From NCBI RefSeq assembly GCF_900107485.1, contig NZ_FNQE01000020.1, positions 1 to 64,000 on the forward strand: a stretch of DNA of 64,000 bases, read 5' to 3'. The stretch is from Proteiniborus ethanoligenes. GTDB taxonomy: Bacteria; Bacillota; Clostridia; Tissierellales; Proteiniboraceae. Below the pieces are notes generated by a model. The model saw only the letters and a program-made list of their open reading frames with translations. It was not told the origin of the DNA and did not search any database. A program made the position numbers and the translations under genes. Shown one piece after another: positions 44,791 to 52,199 of the stretch (position 1 is the first letter of the stretch; each line of letters begins with the position of its first letter).

Positions 44791-44809
44791 ATTGGAGGGT
44801 GGACTATTT

Positions 44810-46231
44810 ATGAATATGCTCACATTTACAATTGATTTAGACAGTAGTATACCTATTTATCATCAGCTTTATGATTATATAAAGTCTGAGATTCAATCAG
44901 GAAAAATCACCTATAATACAAAGCTTCCTTCAAAGAGAAAGCTGTCAGCACATTTAAAAATTAGTCAAAATACTATACAAGCTGCTTATGACCAATTAAT
45001 AGAAGAGGGCTATGTGGCCTCTATAGAAAGAAAAGGCTTTTATGTATGCAAGTTAGATAATATTGTAAGGATAAAGGTTCCAAAGGAAAATAATAAAAAT
45101 GAAAACAAAAATAGCATAGATACTGTAAAATATGATTTTTCCTATCATGGAGTGGACATGGAAACCTTTCCATTTTCTATATGGAGAAGGCTAACTAGAG
45201 ATGCAATCAATGAATATGATAAGGAGCTTGTAAAGCTTGGAGATTCACAGGGTAGCATGAGCCTGCGCAATAGCATTGCAGAGTATCTACGACAATCAAG
45301 GGGTGTCAACTGTTCAGGGGAACAAATAATAATAAGTGCCGGTACAGAATATTTATTTCAAATATTAATTCAGCTATTTGATAAAGATAGTGTCTATGGA
45401 ATAGAGAATCCAGGCTATGAAAAGCTTAATTTGTTATTTAATAGTAATCGTGCTAATTTTAAAGCAATAAAAATCGATAGCATGGGGATGATACTAGAGG
45501 AAATAATAAAAAGTAATGGAAATATATTGTGTATAACTCCATCACATCAATTTCCATCAGGTAGTATTATGCCCATTAATAGAAGGATTCAATTGCTAAA
45601 TTGGGCAAATGAAAAGGATGAACGTTATATAATCGAGGATGATTATGATAGCGAATTTAAATATAATGGCAGACCTATACCGGCTTTACAAGGCTTAGAC
45701 CGAAATGGAAAGGTAATATACATGGGGGCTTTTTCCAAATCCCTTTCTCCCTCTATTAGAATTAGCTATATGGTATTGCCTGAAAAATTATTGAAAAAAT
45801 ATTTAGAAAAGCTTTCTTTTATTATTTGCCCTGTCCCATCCATAGAGCAAAAGGTACTTCATAGATTTATTCATGATGGATATTTTGAAAGACATTTAAA
45901 TAAAATGAGAAATGTATATAAGAAAAAAAGAGAGATTTTGGTGGGAAAAATTACAGAATTAGATAAGGATATTGAAATAATGGGTGCAGATGCTGGGTTG
46001 CATTTGCTATTAAGGATAAATAATGGAATGACGGAAAAAGAATTAGTAGAAACAGCTTTAAAGGTAGGAGTTAAAGTATATGGATTATCAAAGTACTATG
46101 TTGATAAAAGCTATATTGGAGAAAAGCCAACAATATTACTTGGCTATGCATCCATGACAGAAGAAGATATAGTGAAAGCTATTGAAATTCTTTACAAAGC
46201 CTGGTTTAAAAAAATAACTATAACTACATAA
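44810..46231 (+). CDS. pdxR: PdxR-like MocR/GntR regulator
   Basis: A 473-residue regulator: N-terminal GntR winged helix (PIYHQLYDYIKSEIQSGKI, SKRKLSAHLKISQNTIQAAY, residues 10-75), then an aminotransferase-like domain from about residue 110. The PLP lysine lies in GAFSKSLSPSIRISYM near 305. MocR regulators of this class sense PLP through that fold. ATG 44810 follows GGAGGGTGG; TTG 44792 is earlier but inside the site. Its position divergent from pdxS strongly points to vitamin B6 control. Confidence 0.85.
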   Translation: MNMLTFTIDLDSSIPIYHQLYDYIKSEIQSGKITYNTKLPSKRKLSAHLKISQNTIQAAYDQLIEEGYVASIERKGFYVCKLDNIVRIKVPKENNKNENKNSIDTVKYDFSYHGVDMETFPFSIWRRLTRDAINEYDKELVKLGDSQGSMSLRNSIAEYLRQSRGVNCSGEQIIISAGTEYLFQILIQLFDKDSVYGIENPGYEKLNLLFNSNRANFKAIKIDSMGMILEEIIKSNGNILCITPSHQFPSGSIMPINRRIQLLNWANEKDERYIIEDDYDSEFKYNGRPIPALQGLDRNGKVIYMGAFSKSLSPSIRISYMVLPEKLLKKYLEKLSFIICPVPSIEQKVLHRFIHDGYFERHLNKMRNVYKKKREILVGKITELDKDIEIMGADAGLHLLLRINNGMTEKELVETALKVGVKVYGLSKYYVDKSYIGEKPTILLGYASMTEEDIVKAIEILYKAWFKKITITT

Positions 46232-46315
46232 AAATCATGTATTTAAGACAAAATAAAATGAGAAAGTTTTTTAACTCTTAAGCTAATTATTATTAATAGG
46301 TGAAGGAGAAGGTAT

Positions 46316-46588
46316 ATGATATATGATAATATTATTGAAAAAAGAACCGTCAACAATGGTTTTCATAGCTTAATGCTTGAAATATCTGCAGATGATTATA
46401 AAAGAGTATATGATGAGTTTAATAAGGATATTGCTTATGAAATTGTTAATAATCATTTGGAAAATAGAGGGGACGATGGTAAGGCATTAGATGTACGTAT
46501 TCAACCTAATAACAAGGACAATATTGTAAGAATTTTTGCAGATGTTCATTACCTGGGAAATGAACATACAGAATATAGAAGACATTAA
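46316..46588 (+). CDS. Small protein of unknown function
   Basis: A 90-residue soluble protein starting at ATG 46316 with GAAGGAGAAGG upstream. It is acidic and has helix-strand alternation (SLMLEISADDYKRVYDEF, ALDVRIQPN, NIVRIFADVHYLGNEH). The good site and codon usage similar to neighbours suggest a real gene. I recognise no family. It sits between the PdxR-like gene and a MITE-like element. Confidence 0.6.
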   Translation: MIYDNIIEKRTVNNGFHSLMLEISADDYKRVYDEFNKDIAYEIVNNHLENRGDDGKALDVRIQPNNKDNIVRIFADVHYLGNEHTEYRRH

Positions 46589-46637
46589 AACATATTTGCA
46601 TATGCTTAACTCTAAAAAGGCTTCCATACTATAGAGG

Positions 46638-46759
46638 CCACTAAAAAACTTTAGTTTTTTGCTTGTCATTCTGAAACATAGTCGAAGAATCTCATTTTTT
46701 CAATATATGAGAGAGCCTTCGCTGATGCTTAGGATGACATAAAGGAACTTTTTTAGTGG
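46638..46759. mobile_element. MITE-like element with 11-bp terminal inverted repeats
   Basis: CCACTAAAAAA (46638-46648) and TTTTTTAGTGG (46749-46759) are perfect inverted ends of a 122-base segment without a coding region. Inside, TGTCATTCTGAAACATAGTC... and its imperfect inverse (...GATGCTTAGGATGACA) form a further 33-base arm pair (46664-46739). The inner arm resembles a GTCATTCTGA dispersed repeat I know from several bacteria. The rest of the 46589-46913 gap shows no gene. Confidence 0.65.
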
Positions 46760-46913
46760 ACTCCTACATGGGGCCTTGTCTATTTATTAAACATATGCTA
46801 TCTAACAGGGAACAAGGTCTTTTGGTTTATAACAGTTGTATTGGGTAAATAATAAGAAGAGTTCTAGGTTTTGAAATTATATTTATATAATTTGAATTAT
46901 AGGAGGTTTTTTT

Positions 46914-48026
46914 ATGAAGCTTGGATTTATCGTCAACCCTATTGCAGGCATGGGAGGTAGAGTAGGGCTTAAGGGCACAGATGGACCAGAGATCCTAGAG
47001 AAAGCTCGGCAATTAGGAGCGGTGCCTGAATCTCCAGACAAAGCAAAAAAGGCTTTAACATCATTATTACCATTAATAGATAAGCTTCAGATATACACAT
47101 ATGGAGGAAGTATGGGGGAAGAAGAAGCTGTTTCCTTAGGATTCAATCCAATAATATTAGGGGATATAAATAATAGCTCTGGACCTGAAAGCACTGAAGA
47201 GGCAGCAAAAAGAATGGCAGAAATAGGAGTTGACTTAATACTTTTTGCAGGAGGAGACGGCACTGCAAGAAATATTTATAATGCGATAGGAGCGGAAGTA
47301 CCAGTTATTGGGATACCAGCAGGAGTTAAAATACATTCAGCAGTATATGCAAGTCATCCTAAAGCAGCAGGAGAAATAGCCTTAAAATATCTCCGTGATA
47401 AGAGCATAGGCACAAAAGAAGCAGAGGTAATGGATATAGACGAAAAATCATTTAGAGAAGGCATAGTGACAGCTAGGCTATACGGATATATGCAAATACC
47501 CATAGAGCCAGAGCTTATTCAAACAACTAAATCCGGCGGATTAGGTTCTGAGGAGGATGCATTAGAAGGAATTGCAGAAAGAATAGTTGATGACATGGAA
47601 GAAGGTGTATTTTACATAGTAGGCTCAGGAACATCTACTAGACCTATTATGGAGAGACTGGGATTACCTAATACACTTTTAGGAATAGATATAGTAAAAA
47701 ATAAAGCATTGGTTGCATCTGATGTAAATGAAAAAGAAATTCTAGAAATTATTGAAGACAATAGGGCAAAGATAATAGTTACTGTTATTGGCGGACAGGG
47801 CTATATATTCGGCAGAGGAAACCAGCAAATTAGTGCGGAGGTAATAAAAAAAGTAGGCAAAGATAATATACAAATTATTGCAACCAAAAATAAACTTCTC
47901 TCTTTAAAAGGGCGACCTCTATTAGTAGATACAGGAAACGAAGAGGTAAATAGTATGTTTAAAGGATATATGAAGGTACTAATTTCGTCTTATATGGAGA
48001 CTGTAGAAAGAGTAGAAGGTCTATAA
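46914..48026 (+). CDS. ATP-NAD kinase family (AcoX-like) protein
   Basis: A 370-residue protein. N-terminal VNPIAGMGGRVGLKGTDG and the kinase motif LFAGGDGTARN near residue 114 place it in the NAD kinase/AcoX family. GIPAGVKIHSAVYASHP near 140 is the usual family segment. AcoX-like proteins have unclear roles; some occur with acetoin or glycolipid genes, others alone as here. It follows the MITE-like element by about 155 bases, behind AGGAGG. A clear terminator follows. Confidence 0.8.
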   Translation: MKLGFIVNPIAGMGGRVGLKGTDGPEILEKARQLGAVPESPDKAKKALTSLLPLIDKLQIYTYGGSMGEEEAVSLGFNPIILGDINNSSGPESTEEAAKRMAEIGVDLILFAGGDGTARNIYNAIGAEVPVIGIPAGVKIHSAVYASHPKAAGEIALKYLRDKSIGTKEAEVMDIDEKSFREGIVTARLYGYMQIPIEPELIQTTKSGGLGSEEDALEGIAERIVDDMEEGVFYIVGSGTSTRPIMERLGLPNTLLGIDIVKNKALVASDVNEKEILEIIEDNRAKIIVTVIGGQGYIFGRGNQQISAEVIKKVGKDNIQIIATKNKLLSLKGRPLLVDTGNEEVNSMFKGYMKVLISSYMETVERVEGL

Positions 48027-48062
48027 TAAACAGGGCTAAATAATTTAATATTAAAGCTATTG

Positions 48063-48105
48063 TACTCCTTTCAAGCAAGGGAAGAACTCTCATTTGAAAG
48101 GAGTA
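48063..48105 (+). terminator. Terminator after the NAD-kinase-like gene
   Basis: TACTCCTTTCAA / TTGAAAGGAGTA, perfect 12-bp stem, followed by TAATATTTT. Confidence 0.75.
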
Positions 48106-48165
48106 TAATATTTTAGTAAAAAGATAGAGCTCTTCAATTACTTTTTAGATTTTATTTTCTAAAAT

Positions 48166-48198
48166 ATATTTGCAAATATGATTATTATATGCTATTAT
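48166..48198 (+). promoter_or_regulatory. Promoter with palindrome, metal-uptake operon
   Basis: TTGCAA (48170-48175), 17 bases, TATTAT (48193-48198). The -35 lies in a perfect palindrome ATATTTG-CAAATAT (48166-48179), a candidate regulator site. A CGTTAT/ATAACG repeat sits near 48205-48229. Confidence 0.5.
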
Positions 48199-48246
48199 GA
48201 ATACGTTATCCAATACAATACATAACGAACAGAGGTGTAATATAAA

Positions 48247-49299
48247 ATGATAAAAAACAAACATTTTAAAGTAGTCTTAGCATTAATGCTAGTATTGATA
48301 ATGTCTTTTTCTATAGTAGCATGTGGGAAAACACCAGTAGAACAAATACCAGCAGAATCTCAACCTGAGGAAGCTAGGGAGATAGTTGTAACAGATCATT
48401 TAGGAAGAGAAGTAAAATTTGATAAACCAGTTGAAAAAATAGTAAGTGGATATTACATAACATCTTCTATGCTTATAGCCTTAGGATTAGAGGATAAAGT
48501 GGTTGGAATAGAAGCTAAAGCAAATGCTAGACCTATTTATGGATTAGCAGCACCACAGTTTCTGGAATTACCTAATGTAGGTACTATGAAGGAATTTGAT
48601 TTAGAGGGAGCTGCCGCATTAAAGCCAGATTTAATTATATTATCAGTGCGTTTAAAGGATGCAGTGGAAAGCTTAGAAAAATTAGGCTTAAAAGTAATAG
48701 CTGTAAATCCTGAAAGCATGGAAGAATTAAAGGAAGCTTTAGATATGGTTGGTAAAGCTACAGGCACAGAGGATAGAGCTGAAGCGCTAAAGAAATATTA
48801 TGATGATAAAGTTCTAGAGCTAAGCAAATTAGTCGAAGGTAAAGAAAGGAAAAATGTATATCTTGGTGGTAATAGCAACCTTCTTTCAACTGCAACTAAA
48901 AAAATGTACCAAAATTCACTAATAGAAGTAGCTGGTGGTAATAACGTAGCAGGAGATATTGATGATACTTATTGGGCAGAAATTTCTTATGAACAGCTTA
49001 TAGCTTATAACCCAGATGTAATCGTTGGAATACCAGGAGCATCTTATGCTAAGGAAGATGTTGTCAATGATGAAAAGCTACAAAGCATAAAAGCTGTAGA
49101 AAATGGGCAAGTATATTTTATGCCAAATGCTTTTGAAATGTGGGATTCTCCTATACCTTCAGGAATTATTGGAGCTATGTGGATGACTAGTGTGTTAAAC
49201 GAAGATGTTTATCCTTTTGAAAAATTCAAGCAAGAGGCCTTTGATTTCTATAAAGAATTCTACAACGTAGAAATTAATATGGATGATATAACAAAATAA
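48247..49299 (+). CDS. Iron/cobalamin-type ABC transporter, substrate-binding lipoprotein
   Basis: A 350-residue lipoprotein: lipobox SIVACG near residue 26, then a BtuF/FepB-like fold with DHLGREVKFDKPVEKIVSG, ALKPDLIILS near 120 and IAYNPDVIVGIPGA near 255. Such proteins deliver ferric siderophore, heme or cobalamin to a FecCD permease. The exact ligand cannot be told. GAGGTG precedes ATG 48247. The permease starts at the base next to its stop codon, so both are coupled. Confidence 0.88.
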   Translation: MIKNKHFKVVLALMLVLIMSFSIVACGKTPVEQIPAESQPEEAREIVVTDHLGREVKFDKPVEKIVSGYYITSSMLIALGLEDKVVGIEAKANARPIYGLAAPQFLELPNVGTMKEFDLEGAAALKPDLIILSVRLKDAVESLEKLGLKVIAVNPESMEELKEALDMVGKATGTEDRAEALKKYYDDKVLELSKLVEGKERKNVYLGGNSNLLSTATKKMYQNSLIEVAGGNNVAGDIDDTYWAEISYEQLIAYNPDVIVGIPGASYAKEDVVNDEKLQSIKAVENGQVYFMPNAFEMWDSPIPSGIIGAMWMTSVLNEDVYPFEKFKQEAFDFYKEFYNVEINMDDITK

Positions 49300-50312
49300 T
49301 GAACGTATCAAAAACTAACACAAAAAAATTTTATAATAATGACTACTTGCAATACCTAGTAGCCTCCATTCTATTGGGGGCTGCTTTTATCATATCTATT
49401 GGAGTAGGAAGATATCCAATTTCAGTAAGGGAAATCATAGATATAATAACTGGTGCAGAAGTTGATTCTATGACAAAAACTATATTCTTTACCCTACGCC
49501 TTCCTAGAACTATAATGGTATTTATTGCTGGAATAGGGTTAAGTATAGCGGGTAGTGTTTACCAAACAATATTTAAAAACCCTTTAGCAACTCCTGATAT
49601 AATAGGGGTATCTTCTGGTGCAAATTTAGGAGCAGCTATTTCTATTTCTTTTTTTGCTGGAGGAACCTTATCAATAGCAGTATTTGCATTTTTAGGAGGC
49701 ATTAGTGCTGTATTTATTGCACTAGCCCTAACAAGAGTTTCTAAAGACAAGGGTATCACTACCTTTGTTTTAGCTGGGATTGTAATAGGTTCTATGGCTC
49801 AAGGCATGATTATGCTCTTAAAGTTTTTTGCTGATCCAGAGAGACAATTAGCTGCAATAGACTTTTGGTCCATGGGCAGCTTTGCTGGTATAACCAGCCA
49901 TAAGCTAATATCCATACTTCCTTTTTTTATTATAGGAATCATGGGGCTTATACTTATGAGATGGCAGATAAATGTACTGTCTTTAAGTGACGAAGAGGGC
50001 AAAAGCTTAGGAGTAAGAGTAGGACTTGTAAGGGTAATTGTTGTTATATCAGCTACACTAGTGGTGGCTAGTATAGTTTGTGTTACTGGACTTATTACTT
50101 TTATTGGACTTATAGGTCCCCATATAGGAAGAATGCTGACAAGGAGAAATGATTTTAAAACTACAGTTTTAAGTGGCATTATAGGTGCTACAATTTTGCT
50201 TATAGCTGATTGTTTAGCAAGGAGCTTAGCTAGCAGTGAGCTACCAATTAGCATACTCACTACATTTATTGGAGCTCCATTTTTAGCCTATTTAATGGGC
50301 CGTTTAAAATAG
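49299..50312 (+). CDS. FecCD-family ABC permease
   Basis: A 337-residue membrane protein of the BtuC/FecCD type with about ten hydrophobic helices. Family stretches are LRLPRTIMVFIAGIGLSIAG near residue 66, NPLATPDIIGVSSGANLGAA near 92 and ITFIGLIGPHIGRMLT near 268. Its ATG overlaps the stop of the binding protein (TAATG). It forms the channel of the uptake system. Confidence 0.94.
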   Translation: MNVSKTNTKKFYNNDYLQYLVASILLGAAFIISIGVGRYPISVREIIDIITGAEVDSMTKTIFFTLRLPRTIMVFIAGIGLSIAGSVYQTIFKNPLATPDIIGVSSGANLGAAISISFFAGGTLSIAVFAFLGGISAVFIALALTRVSKDKGITTFVLAGIVIGSMAQGMIMLLKFFADPERQLAAIDFWSMGSFAGITSHKLISILPFFIIGIMGLILMRWQINVLSLSDEEGKSLGVRVGLVRVIVVISATLVVASIVCVTGLITFIGLIGPHIGRMLTRRNDFKTTVLSGIIGATILLIADCLARSLASSELPISILTTFIGAPFLAYLMGRLK

Positions 50313-50320
50313 GAGGAAAT

Positions 50321-51094
50321 ATGGATATATTACAAGTTGAGAATATAAAAGCGGGCTATGGTAATAGTGTAATAATAAATGATATAAACTTTTCCATGAG
50401 AGAAGGAGAATTAACAGCTCTTTTAGGGCTAAATGGAGCAGGCAAGACCACATTATTAAAAGTTATTAGTGGTCTGTTAAAGCCAATAGATGGGAAATGT
50501 ATTGTTAATGGAAGAGATATATACGAACTACAGGAAAAAGAAAGAGCAAAACATATTAGCTATATGCCTCAAAGAAATAGTATTATATACGATACCCAAG
50601 TAATAGATGTGGTTTTAATGGGCATAACTCCATACTTGGGAGTATTTGATTCTCCTACAAAAGCCCATAGAGCACTAGCCTATGAAATGCTAAAGCTAGT
50701 TGGAATGGAATATTATTTAAATGAAAATTTCTTACATTTAAGTGAAGGCCAAAAACAATTGATAATCATATCTAGAAGTTTAATGCAAAATGCAGAGATA
50801 ATGTTGTTTGATGAACCGGATAGTGCTTTAGATTTTAAAAATAAGCATATGGTTCTTAGCAAAATCAAAGAAGTAGTAACAAAAGAAAAGCGAGGAGGAA
50901 TAATTACCTTGCATGACCCTAATTTTGCACTTAGCTATTGTGATAGGATTATTATTTTGGAGCAAGGAAAGCTTTTTACCCAATTTAAAACAAAAGGAGT
51001 AGATAAGGACTTTCTTTGTGAAGTATTTATGAATATATATGGAAATATTGATGTAATTAAGCACAAGAATAAATATATAATTGTGAGACTATAA
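50321..51094 (+). CDS. ABC ATPase for iron/cobalamin-type uptake
   Basis: A 257-residue ATPase: Walker A GLNGAGKTT near residue 36, Q-loop MPQRNS near 82, signature LSEGQKQLIIISRSL near 138, Walker B IMLFDEPDSALDF near 157 and H-loop TLHDPNFAL near 197. The signature is LSEGQ rather than LSGGQ, which also occurs in FecE-type ATPases. Nine bases separate it from the permease gene, and AGGAGG precedes ATG 50321. A terminator follows at 51140. Confidence 0.93.
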   Translation: MDILQVENIKAGYGNSVIINDINFSMREGELTALLGLNGAGKTTLLKVISGLLKPIDGKCIVNGRDIYELQEKERAKHISYMPQRNSIIYDTQVIDVVLMGITPYLGVFDSPTKAHRALAYEMLKLVGMEYYLNENFLHLSEGQKQLIIISRSLMQNAEIMLFDEPDSALDFKNKHMVLSKIKEVVTKEKRGGIITLHDPNFALSYCDRIIILEQGKLFTQFKTKGVDKDFLCEVFMNIYGNIDVIKHKNKYIIVRL

Positions 51095-51139
51095 ACTATA
51101 AATCTATATGGAATCCTCAATATAGATTAGTATCCTAAT

Positions 51140-51181
51140 AAAGCTAACTAGATTTTTATATAAATCTCTGTTAGCTTTTTT
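51140..51181 (+). terminator. Terminator of the uptake operon
   Basis: AAAGCTAACTAGATTT / AAATCTCTGTTAGCTTT with a mismatch, then T. Confidence 0.85.
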
Positions 51182-51280
51182 GTGGTTAGAAAACCCAAAA
51201 TAGCACAACTATTTTAGAGGTTTGGAATAATATAATGAAAGCAATAAACATTTTTCTTGAGTATTTATTACAATTTTATA

Positions 51281-51323
51281 TTGACATGAAAAGAAGTATG
51301 ACATACTATATAAAATATAGTAT
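51281..51323 (+). promoter_or_regulatory. Promoter and overlapping palindrome of the PPDK regulator-ppdK operon
   Basis: TTGACA (51281-51286), 17 bases, TACTAT (51304-51309). The -10 lies in a perfect palindrome ATACTATAT-aaa-ATATAGTAT (51303-51323). A repressor binding here would block RNA polymerase; CcpN does this for gluconeogenic genes and a yqfL-type gene in Bacillus, but this identity is only inference. Confidence 0.6.
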
Positions 51324-51347
51324 AACATTAATGAAGGGGGCATAGGC

Positions 51348-52172
51348 TTGGAAGGATTGCAGATGTATATTGTATCTGATTCATTAGGAGAAACAGGAGC
51401 ATTAGTTGCCAGAGCAGCAATATCGCAATTTAAGGCGGAAAATTATGAGATAAAAAGATACCCATATATTCATGAGAAGGAAAGATTAAAAGAGATACTT
51501 GATGAAGCTTCTAGTCAAGAAAATTCAATACTTATCTACACCTTGGTAGATAAGGAATTAGCTGAATATATTAAAGAATATTCTATGCAAACAGGTCTTT
51601 TAGCTTATGATTTAATAAGCCCAATTATAGATGCTTTAAGTATGAAATTAAACAACGAACCTTCACGAGAACCAGGGATTATTAGAAGGCTAGATGAGGC
51701 ATACTTTAAAAGAGTAGCTGCTATTGAATTTGCTGTAAAATATGATGATGGTAAAGATCCAAGAGGTCTTGCAAATGCAGATCTTGTATTGATAGGAATA
51801 TCTAGAACATCAAAAACACCCTTGTCAATGTATTTAGCAAATAAAAATATAAAGGTAGCAAATATTCCATTAGTTATAGAAGTAGAGCCTCCAAAAGAAA
51901 TATACCAAATACCAGCAAAAAAAATAATAGGGCTTACAAATTCTCCTGAAAAGCTAAATGAAATTAGAGAAGAGAGACTGAAAGCATTAGGTTTACCTAG
52001 TGGTTCAAATTATGCAAGCCTTGAAAGGATACTCCAAGAGCTAGATTATGCAGAGCGAATTATGAAAAAAATAGGATGTCCAGTTATAAATGTGGCTAAT
52101 AAGGCTATTGAAGAAACTGCAGAAATAGTTTTATCACTATTAAAGAAGAATGGAATAATATTCAAACAATAA
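51348..52172 (+). CDS. PPDK regulatory protein (bifunctional kinase/pyrophosphorylase, DUF299)
   Basis: A 274-residue protein that in this family phosphorylates PPDK on Thr using ADP and dephosphorylates it using phosphate. N-terminal MYIVSDSLGETGALVARAA and the P-loop-like GISRTSKTPLSMYLA near residue 150 are hallmarks. It is 27 bases upstream of ppdK, its target. Start TTG 51348 has GGGGGC upstream; ATG 51363 is an alternative. Confidence 0.92.
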   Translation: MEGLQMYIVSDSLGETGALVARAAISQFKAENYEIKRYPYIHEKERLKEILDEASSQENSILIYTLVDKELAEYIKEYSMQTGLLAYDLISPIIDALSMKLNNEPSREPGIIRRLDEAYFKRVAAIEFAVKYDDGKDPRGLANADLVLIGISRTSKTPLSMYLANKNIKVANIPLVIEVEPPKEIYQIPAKKIIGLTNSPEKLNEIREERLKALGLPSGSNYASLERILQELDYAERIMKKIGCPVINVANKAIEETAEIVLSLLKKNGIIFKQ

Positions 52173-52199
52173 ATGTGAAATATTAGGAGGGAAATACGG

